From: an uncultured Pseudomonadota bacterium
GTDB lineage: Bacteria > Bdellovibrionota_B > Oligoflexia > Oligoflexales > CAIMVM01
Length of the DNA: 41,040 nucleotides
Assembly: GCA_903844895.1 (NCBI GenBank)
Contig: CAIMVM010000111.1
Coordinates: 1 to 41,040 of the forward strand
Direction: 5' to 3'
A model generated the notes under the pieces. That model did not search any database. It was not told the origin of the DNA and was given only the letters and a program-made list of their open reading frames with translations. Positions 8,565-17,236 of this stretch are shown here, one piece after another. The translations under genes and the position numbers were made by a program. Numbering within the stretch: position 1 is the first letter of the stretch; the number at the start of each line of letters is the position of its first letter.

Positions 8565-9259
8565 TGCATCCCCGTTGTAAGTCCTGTGCTTAACGCACCA
8601 CCTATGATTTTTCCGTAGCGCAATTCCCACCAAAGTCCAGGTGGGTCCGTTTTGAGTCCAGGACGTGAGCTAAGCTCTGGTTCTCCGGGACCCAACACAT
8701 TACGTCCATTTATCTTAACAAAGCTTGCGCCAAAGTCTATGGAAGTCTGGCGACGATTCTGAATCTTAGTGTAGCTTACGCTTGGCCCAAAGTAAGCAAA
8801 TCCAACTTTACCCATAGAATCTCCAATTGTGCCTTCCCCAGATACCGAGAATATACGAAGTCCTAGCATAAATGGAGATTCGTTTACCCTATAGGAAAAC
8901 ATTATTTGGGTTGTGGGATCCACTTGCCAGTTTTTATAGGCGTCAGATGTCTTGATCTTTGTGTAGTTGAGCCCAAGAGTGAGTTCCCAAAGATAGGAAT
9001 AGGGAGTTTTCTCATCCTCTTCAACTGTGGGTTTGACCTTTATAGGCTGCAGTTTTTGATCTGAAGGGTCCTTTAAGCTTTCCGTGAAGCTTACATTAGG
9101 CACTCGCATAGGGGGACTATAGAGTTTAGGGTCAATCGGCACAGGCTCGGCTGGTGCGGGATCTAAACTTGGAGGTAAAGGCGCATCGATGATCGTTTCC
9201 CCAAGAGCAAGCCAACTCTTTAAAAAAAGAATGCATGTCATGGATTTTATGGGGTTCAT
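8507..9259 (-). CDS. predicted outer-membrane beta-barrel protein with Pro-rich N-terminal linker
   Basis: The 250-residue product has a signal peptide (residues 1-20, with an ALG-type cleavage region), then a Pro-rich stretch (PLPPSLDPAPAEPVPIDP) to about residue 50 and a charged linker to residue 85. From residue 88 on, amphipathic beta strands appear (YLWELTLGLNYTKIK, TQIMFSYRVNE, FMLGLRIFSVSGEG, VGFAYFGPSVSYTKI, TSIDFGASFVKI, ALSTGLTTGMQWG, IYYWVGLYTSAWH), consistent with an eight- to ten-stranded barrel. AAAGGA precedes the ATG at 9259. It heads the four-gene minus-strand cluster and is divergent from the gene at 9428 across 168 bases. Family not recognised. Confidence 0.6.
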   Translation of the reverse strand: MNPIKSMTCILFLKSWLALGETIIDAPLPPSLDPAPAEPVPIDPKLYSPPMRVPNVSFTESLKDPSDQKLQPIKVKPTVEEDEKTPYSYLWELTLGLNYTKIKTSDAYKNWQVDPTTQIMFSYRVNESPFMLGLRIFSVSGEGTIGDSMGKVGFAYFGPSVSYTKIQNRRQTSIDFGASFVKINGRNVLGPGEPELSSRPGLKTDPPGLWWELRYGKIIGGALSTGLTTGMQWGRKKIYYWVGLYTSAWH

Positions 9260-9427
9260 GAGCGGTCCTTTCTAGTTTATCAAGTCCGGCGAGGCTAAAA
9301 TTTTAGTTCGTTCTCCGCTTAAACTACACGTTTAGACATAAGTTCCAGTTACAATATATAGGAAGATCGATCCAGCGCGATAGATTAGTAATTTCTATTT
9401 TATTCCTTTACTCCTCACGAGGTACAT

Positions 9428-11095
9428 ATGGCAGTCTTTAGCATCAAAAATAAGACCACAGAACCAAAGTCAGCAGAAGTTCCAAGAAAGGCACCGATGG
9501 AAATGGGTTTGCCAACTCTTGGGAAGCCCACGAAGTCAAATAGGCTTTCAACGATCGTGGCATTCCTTGGCTTTATTCTCTCATTGGGGGGATTGGGGTT
9601 ATATATCAGTGAGTCGCGCATGGGGCAAAAAGATGAAGGGAAGCAATACTTTCTTACGCTTTCTATACTTGATAGTGCGAAACAGCCCATACCCGGAGCT
9701 ACATTAAAAAGTCAACAAAGGGTTATCGGCACTACAAACGCAGCAGGACAATGGTTAAAGACTTTTGCCATTGTGGCTGGATCGGAATACCCCATTACCG
9801 TTGAAGGAACTGATAATGAAGGGCGCAAGGAAACTAAACATGTGAAACTCATCTTTCCTCATTGGACAAAAACATCTTCGGTCATGAACCGAGTGATTCG
9901 CTTGGATACTTTAAAAAATTCTGTCCCTAATTCTACAGCGCAGTCTGCCCCTTCGGATGGTCTGCCATCCTCAATTGAGGGAGGAAAAATAGAAGATACT
10001 GAGGGTACGGCAAAGGGCCCCCAAGACAATGCAGCCAATGTAATTGTAGACTCCAATGTTGGTCCGTCTAAGGGAGTTCTACCTTCAACGGGCCCTTCCA
10101 GCTCCCAGAATCCTGAAACAGCGATTTCTTCAAGCAATACCAAACAGGGAGTAGCGCCCCCACAGGAAGCCTCGAACAAGGCAAATTCAAATAAATCCCC
10201 CTCGGATAGCCAGGGCAAAGTTGCGGCCTTAAACCCGAAAGAAAAATCAGAACCAACGGAAACACAAGGTGTGCCTTCAAAAGTCGCCCCTTTACTACCT
10301 AAGAATTTGGCAAGTATTTGGTTTCGAACGGAAGGCAACTCTTCTGCAAGTGCATTAACGCGAGGACAATCATTAGAGTCCATTAAAGAAAAGCTTCAGA
10401 TGCGAGCAAAATCTTTAGGCTTCACCCTTGATGAAAAGTCTAATTTAATACTTTCCTTAAAGAACCTGGATGGAAAAATAGGAAGTGAGGCTCAAGACGT
10501 CATTCAAGTAGAGGTCCGTTTAGGGAATAAGGCGATGGAAACTTATCTTAGGAATTATCAAGAAGATTCCCTAACGACAGCGAGACTGATCCTATGGCGA
10601 GCGAGACTTTCTATGCCGGTTGCCTACCAAATTAAAAAGACCGGGGATCGATTTCTCGCAATTCAGCCCCAAGAAGGTCCGGCCCTATGGCGTCTTAGTG
10701 GAGGGACAAATCTATCAGACGACTCAGGCGCGCGAGGTGTTGTTGGTGAAGAAAAACCGAAGGCCTTAACGGTTCCTGTGGGTGGAACGCCACAATTTTG
10801 TTTGACGCCTACCGTTTGCAGGGCCCAACTCATTCCAGGTGAACTTGCCCAAAAAGGCTGGAGTAAGAGAACGTTGACGGTCCTTGGTGCAAATGGCCGC
10901 AAGCTCATGATTTTTGCAGCTGGCAATCCAGTCGTGGAATCGAAAGGAGAGTTTTCTTATGAGGGCCCAGACAATGGATTTACTGTATTTACAGTTTTAG
11001 AAGACGGCAAAATTATCTATAGGAACGCTCTGCATAACAATCTCTATCAGCAGACGATTTTGACACTGCCTGTCGCTTCCATCTCCCGTCGCTGA
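9428..11095 (+). CDS. single-pass inner-membrane protein with Ig/carboxypeptidase-regulatory-like domain and long low-complexity linker
   Basis: The 555-residue product has a short cytoplasmic N-terminus, one membrane span at about residues 40-60 (STIVAFLGFILSLGGLGLYI), then a beta-sandwich domain at about 72-145. In the latter, ILDSAKQPIPGATLKSQ and GTTNAAGQW follow the CarboxypepD_reg/Ig-like pattern of 'v-x-d-x-x-g-x-P-i-x-G-a' plus 'T-d-x-x-G'. Residues 160-290 are Ser/Pro/Asn/Lys-rich and probably cross the periplasm. The C-terminal 260 residues appear folded but are not recognised; a two-Cys FCLTPTVCRA segment lies near residue 460. GAGG sits five bases before the ATG at 9428. Its divergent arrangement with the barrel/lipoprotein cluster suggests a shared envelope role. 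Confidence 0.6.
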   Translation: MAVFSIKNKTTEPKSAEVPRKAPMEMGLPTLGKPTKSNRLSTIVAFLGFILSLGGLGLYISESRMGQKDEGKQYFLTLSILDSAKQPIPGATLKSQQRVIGTTNAAGQWLKTFAIVAGSEYPITVEGTDNEGRKETKHVKLIFPHWTKTSSVMNRVIRLDTLKNSVPNSTAQSAPSDGLPSSIEGGKIEDTEGTAKGPQDNAANVIVDSNVGPSKGVLPSTGPSSSQNPETAISSSNTKQGVAPPQEASNKANSNKSPSDSQGKVAALNPKEKSEPTETQGVPSKVAPLLPKNLASIWFRTEGNSSASALTRGQSLESIKEKLQMRAKSLGFTLDEKSNLILSLKNLDGKIGSEAQDVIQVEVRLGNKAMETYLRNYQEDSLTTARLILWRARLSMPVAYQIKKTGDRFLAIQPQEGPALWRLSGGTNLSDDSGARGVVGEEKPKALTVPVGGTPQFCLTPTVCRAQLIPGELAQKGWSKRTLTVLGANGRKLMIFAAGNPVVESKGEFSYEGPDNGFTVFTVLEDGKIIYRNALHNNLYQQTILTLPVASISRR

Positions 11096-11138
11096 AAAAA
11101 TAGACAGGACCGTTAGGCATATACTTAGCTTTTGAAAC

Positions 11139-11164
11139 GCCAGCTCTTTTTAAAAAGGGCTGGC
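11139..11164. terminator. 26-base inverted repeat between the envelope gene and serA
   Basis: GCCAGCTCTTTTT at 11139-11151 pairs with AAAAAGGGCTGGC at 11152-11164, with one T-G mismatch (a wobble in RNA). It could end transcription of the gene stopping at 11095, or act as a serA leader structure. It would bury the purine-rich sequence in front of the GTG at 11166, which is one reason to prefer the downstream serA start. Confidence 0.5.
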
Positions 11165-11216
11165 TGTGATACATTTTGTCACTAACGTGCCTTTTGGGGG
11201 AATTTTGGGGGAAGTA

Positions 11217-12812
11217 GTGGGAAAGACGACTATATTGATCACGGGTGCCCTGCATGAAGCAGCTATGGCAGCATTTAACGGGACAGATGCCTTTGAAATT
11301 ATCTATAGACCAGATTGTAGCCGTGAGGAGCTGCTGTCGTTGGTTCCGCGTTGCCAAGTTTTGGTGTCTCGCTCGGAAACAGATGTTGATAAGGTTGTGA
11401 TGGATGCTGCACACCAATTGAAAGTTATAGCTCGAGCCGCTGTCGGCGTGGGAAATATTGATATTCCCTATGCGACAGAAAAGGGGATTTTAGTTATCAA
11501 TACCCCAGGAAAAAATACCAATAGCGCTGCTGAGATGACCTTGGCGCTTCTTTTAGCTATGATGAGACACATTCCTGAGGCTTACCATAAAGTCAGAGAA
11601 GGCGGCTGGGATCGCCATGCTTTTACAGGACGTGAACTCAAGGGGAAGACCATAGGAATCGTTGGCGTTGGAAATGTCGGCCACCGAGTTGCCAAGTTCT
11701 GTAAGTCATTTGATATGGAAGTGATTGCCTTTGATCCCTATATCTCGACATCAGTGTTTCAGAGACTGAACATCACTAGAATAGAAAGCCTAGAAGATTT
11801 AGCAAGCCGCTGTGACATTCTTTCTGTGCATGTTCCGCTTAATAAAGAGACCAAAGGCATGGTTCACAGAGGCATTTTGAATTTAATGAAAAAAGGATCA
11901 TGGATTGTAAATGCAGCCCGCGGTGGAATTATTTTGGAAAAAGATATTCTCGAAGCCCTAGAGTCAGGACATATTGCAGGAGCTGCAATCGACACCTGGG
12001 AAACAGAACCTAAGCCATCTCTAGCCCTAGTGTCACACCCCAAGGTCTATGGGGCCCCCCATATTGGCGCTTCTACTGAAGAAGCCCAGCTTGCAATTGG
12101 GGAAACCATTTATGAGCAGGTAGTCAAAGCCATCGATGGAGGTGTGGTGGATTATCCTGTGAATTTGCCTCAAGTAGGTATCATAGAAAGTCCCCTCCTG
12201 CGCCCGTATGCCATACTTGCCGAAAAGCTTGGTGCGATGGCAGCTCAAATTCTTGATTTCAATCCATCCAGAGTCATGATTGCCTATCGTGGAGATTTAG
12301 CGGGTTTAGACCACTCTTTAGTCAGATTGTCATTTATGAAAGGATATGCATCGCGCGTTGTTGATGGATTTGTCTCTTTTGTAAATGCAGGTCAACATTT
12401 TGAAAAGTTAGGACTTACATTAGAAGAAGATGCTGACCCTGGCTTTGATTCCTATAGATCTGCCCTTAAGATAAAAATTTTTGGATCTGGCGGTAAAAAT
12501 ATAGCTATCGGTGGGATTGTTTTTGACTCTAAATATCCCCGGATATCACTTGTCAACGACTACTACTTTGAAATTGAACCTCAGGGCACGTTTCTTTTGG
12601 TAGAAAATGACGATAAACCAGGGGTGATCGGAGCTCTAGGGACCTTTTTAGCGAGCAAGGCCATAAATATTGACTCCTTTGACTTGGCGCGTAATCGAAA
12701 AGGTGGCCAAGCTATGGCGATGATTCGAGTGGATACGCCGCCCTTGGACTCTGATATGAATCTGATGATAAAACTTCCCAATGTGCGAGGGGTTAAGCTG
12801 TTACAACTTTAA
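11217..12812 (+). CDS. serA: D-3-phosphoglycerate dehydrogenase
   Basis: The enzyme oxidises 3-phosphoglycerate to 3-phosphohydroxypyruvate with NAD, the first step of serine synthesis. From the GTG at 11217 (GGGGG five bases upstream) it has 531 residues, matching the long bacterial type. The Rossmann motif GVGNVG is at residues 150-155. The catalytic Arg (NAARGG, R235), Glu (ETEP, E264) and His (PHIGAS, H282) are all present. An intervening ASB-type domain (about 330-450) and a C-terminal ACT domain (FLLVENDDKPGVIGALGTFL, about 455-531) suggest allosteric serine control. The frame is open back to a GTG at 11166, but family similarity begins at KTTILITGALHE. It is monocistronic, with a strong terminator after it. 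Confidence 0.93.
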   Translation: MGKTTILITGALHEAAMAAFNGTDAFEIIYRPDCSREELLSLVPRCQVLVSRSETDVDKVVMDAAHQLKVIARAAVGVGNIDIPYATEKGILVINTPGKNTNSAAEMTLALLLAMMRHIPEAYHKVREGGWDRHAFTGRELKGKTIGIVGVGNVGHRVAKFCKSFDMEVIAFDPYISTSVFQRLNITRIESLEDLASRCDILSVHVPLNKETKGMVHRGILNLMKKGSWIVNAARGGIILEKDILEALESGHIAGAAIDTWETEPKPSLALVSHPKVYGAPHIGASTEEAQLAIGETIYEQVVKAIDGGVVDYPVNLPQVGIIESPLLRPYAILAEKLGAMAAQILDFNPSRVMIAYRGDLAGLDHSLVRLSFMKGYASRVVDGFVSFVNAGQHFEKLGLTLEEDADPGFDSYRSALKIKIFGSGGKNIAIGGIVFDSKYPRISLVNDYYFEIEPQGTFLLVENDDKPGVIGALGTFLASKAINIDSFDLARNRKGGQAMAMIRVDTPPLDSDMNLMIKLPNVRGVKLLQL

Positions 12813-12889
12813 GAGAAGGACTCTGCCTAAAACAGCATAGTTATAGGAGTCGTATTATGTTTTAGGTGTCGAGATATTTAAAAATTCTG

Positions 12890-12919
12890 GTGAACATTTA
12901 AAGAAATGTTCACTTTTTT
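12890..12919 (+). terminator. intrinsic terminator after serA
   Basis: GTGAACATTT (12890-12899) and AAATGTTCAC (12904-12913) form a perfect 10-bp stem with an AAAG loop, followed by six T. It lies 78 bases past the serA stop and just before the convergent gene ending at 12923, so it may also stop transcription from the other side. Confidence 0.9.
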
Positions 12920-12922
12920 ATT

Positions 12923-13708
12923 TTAGTTTCTCGCGAAATCAGAGTCCGCCGCAAGTTTTTCAAAAAGGCGTTTATTTTTAAATACAGATGACAAATAGGC
13001 CTTAACTTCGGTGCTTCCGCAACTGCCTGGCGTCGGCTTTACATCATTATTTAGCGAACCCAGAGCTTCCGTAAGCCCACAACGGTGAAGAAGTGCAGCA
13101 AATATTTCAGTCTTTTCTTTGTCTAATTCAAGGCCCTCACTATGGATCTTCTTGTTCACGCTTGCCTGAATAAAGGCAGCCGTATGTTCAATGCTATTTG
13201 CCGGACTTAAACGAGTGGATAAGCCATTAAACCAGCATCCGTCAATCTGATACCAAGGTCTTGTCACCTCCGCATTGCCACCTTCAACACAGAATGCTTT
13301 CATTTTTGAGAAGTTACTAGCAGTGATCCCCATGAGGCCAAATGCCGTGGATTCAGGTTTTAGAAGATCTAGTGGGCCGCGCTTTAAATTAAATGACCAT
13401 CTAGGAGATGCCATAAAGGATCCGTGGCTTTCGGTTTGGGCAAGAGCTGCTAAAAAAACTGGCGAAAGATCTTTTGTGGAGTAGTTACGGAAATATGTCT
13501 TATACTCCTCCCAGGTGTCTCGTGGGGTGTGTGATCTTTCTGGAATAACCAAGCCCAACAGGCTAAGCGAATCGTGGAAAAGCTGTGTTGTTAAAGATAT
13601 GCTAATGCAAATTAAAAATCCGATTCCTATGCCGGTAGCCCACTTTACGGCAGTACCGTAGCGATTTCTTTTCTTATTGAATATTCTTCTTTTTTTGCGA
13701 CCTGACAT
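12923..13708 (-). CDS. membrane-anchored lysozyme-fold protein, possible lytic transglycosylase
   Basis: The ATG at 13708 has AGGAGA five bases upstream; the frame extends to 13747 without support. The 261-residue product has a very basic N-terminus (SGRKKRRIFNKKRNR), one membrane span (about residues 26-46) and a periplasmic domain. FLAALAQTESHGSF near residue 94 resembles the catalytic-Glu helix of SLT-type lytic transglycosylases (Glu in a Q-x-E-S context), and STAFGLMGITASNF matches the usual 'a-x-G-l-m-Q-i' region, though without the Gln. Such enzymes cleave peptidoglycan glycan strands. Several cysteines (CVEGG, DGCWF, HRCGL, GSCGS) may form disulfides. The family match is partial, so catalysis is uncertain. 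Confidence 0.6.
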   Translation of the reverse strand: MSGRKKRRIFNKKRNRYGTAVKWATGIGIGFLICISISLTTQLFHDSLSLLGLVIPERSHTPRDTWEEYKTYFRNYSTKDLSPVFLAALAQTESHGSFMASPRWSFNLKRGPLDLLKPESTAFGLMGITASNFSKMKAFCVEGGNAEVTRPWYQIDGCWFNGLSTRLSPANSIEHTAAFIQASVNKKIHSEGLELDKEKTEIFAALLHRCGLTEALGSLNNDVKPTPGSCGSTEVKAYLSSVFKNKRLFEKLAADSDFARN

Positions 13709-13964
13709 TATATGTCTCCTAACTAATCTAATTGTGAAAGAAATCACGGGATTAGGAGGTTGAACTTTTTTGCCGGGTTTGAACGCTGAGCTATAGATTG
13801 ACTAAAACTAACCGTTTCTATTGATAGAAATCAACAAAAGTGTTCTCACCTTGATCGGCGAGCTGAGAGGATCCAGTATGCAATAAATGCCCTCCTGGAA
13901 CCAAATCCTAGAAAAAAAGTATTCCATCTGAATGACGAGAGACTGGCCGATTGGAATGAGGTTC

Positions 13965-14258
13965 TTATGATTTTAACTCAAATTCGAAGTTTTCACTCAG
14001 AGCTAAGGTGTTAAAACGTATCAACCCACGAAGTTTATGATCATCGTAAGGATTGATGAGTTCAGATATTTTTTCAGCTCTTTCCGCGATTCGAAGTTCA
14101 GTTGCCTCTTCTTCAATGAGGGAGTCTGAAACTAATTGCATTAATTCTTCAAAGAGGTTTATACGTGTCGCCTCATCGATAAAAACGAGATTTTCCTCTA
14201 TGTAACTTTCGAGGTCACTATCAGGCAAGGAGAATAACATTTTTAAAAAATGGTCCAC
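13965..14258 (-). CDS. small acidic hypothetical protein
   Basis: The product has about 97 residues, is highly acidic and is predicted to be all-helical (LPDSDLESYIEENLVFID, INLFEELMQLVSDSLIEEEA, ELRIAERAEKISELINPYDD). There is no signal peptide or membrane span. The GTG at 14258 has GAGG six bases upstream; in-frame GTG (14264) and TTG (14270) codons sit within or before that site. The family is not recognised. It could be a small regulator or chaperone-like helper, but nothing in the sequence decides this. Confidence 0.5.
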   Translation of the reverse strand: MDHFLKMLFSLPDSDLESYIEENLVFIDEATRINLFEELMQLVSDSLIEEEATELRIAERAEKISELINPYDDHKLRGLIRFNTLALSENFEFELKS

Positions 14259-14616
14259 TTTCACCCTCAAAACATTTCAAGTTTGCAGCTCTCAGCTTCA
14301 GATGGAGTAGATTCCAAAGGGAGCCTAAGATATTGCGTCGCCCTTGATTTAGCAAAACTAGAGCCCGAAGGCTAGATAAAACCAAAAGAGAATACTCACA
14401 TCCTGATTATGTCAGCCCTTGCTGTATGTTAGGTGGAAGTCCCAAATAGGCCTTGAAAATCGAATCAGGAGAATGAAACTTGAAACCTCACCGGTTTCAA
14501 GCCATGGACCATCTTCTGATGGTAGTCTCGAGTCGCTTTTGTAATGGCTAGTTTAGAGCAAGTTCTTTGACTTGCCGCATCACAGATTCGATATCTTTGC
14601 TATTTGATGTCGCGAT
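14259..14616. other. 358-base intergenic region with two adjacent hairpins
   Basis: No gene is seen. The only structure is the double hairpin at 14479-14523, described separately. The region separates the small acidic gene from the end of the cobalamin operon. Confidence 0.5.
14479..14523 (-). terminator. double hairpin downstream of the cobalamin operon
   Basis: CTTGAAACC (14479-14487) pairs perfectly with GGTTTCAAG (14493-14501). Directly beside it ACCATC (14508-14513) pairs with GATGGT (14518-14523) around TTCT. It lies about 95 bases past the stop of the CobC-like gene. No long T-run follows, so termination is a guess; an RNA-stabilising 3' structure is equally possible. Confidence 0.4.
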
Positions 14617-15201
14617 CTAAAAAAATAGCGTCTCAGTTTTAATTTTATCGATGTCGACATGATATATACTGTGATGGTCAATTTGAGTCTTTAGCATTTC
14701 CAAATTGCCTGACTCGAGAGCAAGAAAAATTTTGATGATTCCCCCGTGGCATACGATTAAGTCCTTGTTTGTGGGAGCGCAGCGGGATAGAGCCTTTTTG
14801 ATTCGTATTTCTACTTGAGCAAGCGTCTCTCCGCCTGGTGGCGCTGACTTCAACCAGTTCTCTAACCAATGTGCAGATTCTAAGGGGAAACTCTCCGAAA
14901 TTTCACACCAAGTAAGTCCCTCCCATTCCCCAAAATTCATTTCAGAGAATAAGGGTTCTATCAAGATTTCCCGTTTGAGATTAGATTCTCTCAACACATG
15001 GGCTGCTGATTTTTGAGCTCGTTTTAAGGACGAAGAAAAAACGCGATTCGGTGGATCTAAGAGCAGCGAATTGAGTGTGGCATTCATCGCAGCATCTCGA
15101 GGAAATGGCGGCTGACGCCAGGATTCATGTATATCCACATCGCGGCTACCATTAAATTCTCCTGGTCTGCCAGCAGTGGGAAGATGCCTCAAAAGCCTCA
15201 C
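14617..15201 (-). CDS. histidine-phosphatase-family protein, probable alpha-ribazole phosphatase (CobC-like)
   Basis: The 194-residue product belongs to the phosphoglycerate-mutase-like histidine phosphatases. LLRHLPTAG (residues 3-11) carries the phosphorylated His with its Arg. VFSSSLKRAQKSA supplies the second Arg helix, FSEMNFGEWEGLTW is the typical acid-catalyst region, and IVCHGGIIK has the second His. Two neighbours make the cobalamin nucleotide loop, so dephosphorylation of alpha-ribazole 5'-phosphate is the likely role. The GTG at 15201 has GGGGG five bases upstream, 22 bases after the cobS stop. The usual RHG is RHL here. Without the context it would only be called a general histidine phosphatase. 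Confidence 0.75.
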   Translation of the reverse strand: MRLLRHLPTAGRPGEFNGSRDVDIHESWRQPPFPRDAAMNATLNSLLLDPPNRVFSSSLKRAQKSAAHVLRESNLKREILIEPLFSEMNFGEWEGLTWCEISESFPLESAHWLENWLKSAPPGGETLAQVEIRIKKALSRCAPTNKDLIVCHGGIIKIFLALESGNLEMLKTQIDHHSIYHVDIDKIKTETLFF

Positions 15202-15223
15202 TGGTACCCCCTAAGAAATGACT

Positions 15224-15985
15224 TCAGCTGCCCAACTGGATGCGAATGACGACCCAAGCTGTAAGCAGCTCTATAGCTATATTAGCGCCACCAAGCAGGT
15301 CTCCCGTATAGCCGCCAACTTGACGGATAAAGTATTTTCGCAACCCAAATAGACAGAGACCATTTACAAAACATAAGAGAAGAACCGTTTTTAAGTCCGT
15401 CATAAAGAAAGTGAATCCTAAAACAACAACGAAAGAAAATATCAAATCCTTAGTCGTCACTTGATTTAGGATGGGCTTATTGGCCGACCCACTGGAAACG
15501 TACTCTGTCGTCATAGCTATGGGAAGGCTTGAGCTCCTTGCCCACATCCAACTCAAGGGTATGATTGTAAGAAGCGCTTCAGGGGATTCGGTCCAAAGAA
15601 CAGTTCTAAAAAGTAAGATTAAAACCAAACCGGTTGCGCCATATGTACCAATTCTTGAGTCTTTCATAATTTCTAGTTTTTTCTCACGATGAAACGCCCC
15701 TCCTAGTCCGTCTAGAGAGTCAGCCACTCCATCTTCATGAAAAGCGCCTGTTAGGCCGATTCCAAATGCCACTAGTATGATGGCCGCCTGGTTAAAGGGG
15801 ATATCAAATAGGGAAAGAGCATAAGAGGCTAGGGTAATCATCAATCCTAAGATGAGGCCTACGACCGGAAAATACTTAATAGCATGAGCAAGCTCATAAC
15901 TTGTAGGATTTAGATCTCTAGAGATAGGAAGCCGAGTTAAAAACTGTGTAGCTGTGGCAAGCAGCCTTAATTCCGAACTTAACAT
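15224..15985 (-). CDS. cobS: adenosylcobinamide-GDP ribazoletransferase
   Basis: CobS is the membrane enzyme that joins adenosylcobinamide-GDP with alpha-ribazole (or its phosphate) in the last steps of cobalamin synthesis. The 253-residue length is normal. The N-terminal ATQFLTRLPI motif, the FPVVGLILG segment and GAFHEDGVADSLDGLGG (about residues 81-97, with the Mg-binding acidic residues) followed by KDSRIGTYG are family hallmarks. Several membrane helices follow, ending in QVGGYTGDLLGG. The ATG immediately follows the cobT TAA with no gap, and no separate ribosome-binding site is clear, so translation is probably coupled. Confidence 0.93.
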   Translation of the reverse strand: MLSSELRLLATATQFLTRLPISRDLNPTSYELAHAIKYFPVVGLILGLMITLASYALSLFDIPFNQAAIILVAFGIGLTGAFHEDGVADSLDGLGGAFHREKKLEIMKDSRIGTYGATGLVLILLFRTVLWTESPEALLTIIPLSWMWARSSSLPIAMTTEYVSSGSANKPILNQVTTKDLIFSFVVVLGFTFFMTDLKTVLLLCFVNGLCLFGLRKYFIRQVGGYTGDLLGGANIAIELLTAWVVIRIQLGS

Positions 15986-17011
15986 TTAAGATATACTTTC
16001 TAAAACTTCGGAGATAGTAGCCATTTCATTGGCTAGAGCAATGGCAGCTTTTAAAATGGGGAGTGCCGTTGCCGCGGCAGATCCTTCGCCTAGGCGCAGT
16101 CCTAAGCTTAAAATGGGTTGGCCGAGATCGAGAGCAGATAGCGCTTTATGGTGATGAGGCTCTCCTGATAAGGTTGCGGGAATCATGACTCGTTTCACGT
16201 TGGGATTTATGGCTTGGGCGATGTGACATGCTGCCCCGCAAATAAATCCATCAAGAAGAACTGGAACATTTTTTATTTCTGCTTCTAGGTAAAAACCGAC
16301 TAAAGCTGCGATTTCAAATCCACCCAGGCTTGCCAAAACATCAATAGGATCCTTTGCTGCAGACCGTTTTAAGGCCTTAGCAATGATGGCAGATTTATGT
16401 TGAACTCCACTTTGGTCTAATCCAGCCCCAGGACCGGTCAATTGCTCAGGGGGCAAATTGAGTAGTCGGCAGTAGATGGATGTAGCTGCGGTTGTATTTC
16501 CAATACCCATTTCGCCAGCAATTGCAATGGTTGCGCCTTCGGTCTGTAGGCGTCGCAAGGCCTGTCGTCCTGCTTCTACTGCGGACGCGCACTCTTCTTT
16601 AGACATGGCGTTTTGAACAACGATATTTTTTGTTGGACTCCTTGAAATTCCAGCGTCTACATATTGGATTTCGTTTGAGTGGAAACGGGGGCCCTCAAAA
16701 TTCATGACTCCGCAATTTACAATTTCAAGAGAGGCTTGATGTAAACGTGCCAATACAGAAATCGCAGCGCGGCCACTCAAGAATGTTTCCATCATAGCTT
16801 TGGTGATAGAGGAATCAAAAAGAGAAACTTTTTCTTGAATCGCAACGCCATGGTCTGCGGCAAAAATAACTATTTTGGGTCTATGATACTGCGGCGGAAA
16901 TCTTTGTTGGGCTTCGCTTACCTTGGCCGCTAAATGTTCTAACTCACCAAGGCTTCCTAAAGGTTTGGCAAGAAGATCCATATGTTCTCTAGTCTTTTGA
17001 TAGAAATTCAT
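15986..17011 (-). CDS. cobT: nicotinate-nucleotide--dimethylbenzimidazole phosphoribosyltransferase
   Basis: CobT converts dimethylbenzimidazole (or another base) plus nicotinate mononucleotide into alpha-ribazole phosphate, the lower-ligand precursor of cobalamin. The 341-residue length is typical. Visible hallmarks are KPLGSLGELE near the N-terminus, IFAADHGVA, GEMGIGNTTAA (residues about 165-175), LTGPGAGLD and GLRLGEGSAAA with the catalytic Glu near the C-terminus. GGGAGA precedes the ATG at 17011. It heads cobT-cobS-cobC-like. No cobU/cobP kinase gene is in the window, so the set is a partial assembly or salvage module. Confidence 0.95.
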   Translation of the reverse strand: MNFYQKTREHMDLLAKPLGSLGELEHLAAKVSEAQQRFPPQYHRPKIVIFAADHGVAIQEKVSLFDSSITKAMMETFLSGRAAISVLARLHQASLEIVNCGVMNFEGPRFHSNEIQYVDAGISRSPTKNIVVQNAMSKEECASAVEAGRQALRRLQTEGATIAIAGEMGIGNTTAATSIYCRLLNLPPEQLTGPGAGLDQSGVQHKSAIIAKALKRSAAKDPIDVLASLGGFEIAALVGFYLEAEIKNVPVLLDGFICGAACHIAQAINPNVKRVMIPATLSGEPHHHKALSALDLGQPILSLGLRLGEGSAAATALPILKAAIALANEMATISEVLESIS

Positions 17012-17236
17012 TCGAGTCTCCCTAAGGGACCTTGACTCTACTTAAAAAACAGAGGATAGCAATACCTAAACTTTTGTGAGGCTTTCGAGGTGGTGGCAAA
17101 AAGTACATAAAAAACAGAGAGATAAGTCTCGTCATTGGCGGGTCACTACCTCAGCCGCCATTACCTTTTATTTAAATCTATTCCGCCCGGCTTAGGTGCC
17201 ATTTACATGGAAGTATGGATGAGCTTTCGATCTATT

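Noticed and set aside
9859-10383. 174-residue minus-strand open frame
   Set aside because: It lies antisense inside the Ser/Pro-rich linker of the gene at 9428; its acidic, Phe-rich composition is a shadow of that linker.
13802-14014. 71-codon plus-strand open frame with protein-like stretch (AERIQYAINALLEPNPRKKV)
   Set aside because: It has no start codon or ribosome-binding site and overlaps the end of the better supported minus-strand gene at 13965.
17012-17236. Possible cobalamin riboswitch in the cobT leader
   Set aside because: The leader was read on the minus strand. GGCACC and GCCGGGCGG pieces occur, but no recognisable B12-box or GCCACTG core in the right order. A covariance-model search would decide.
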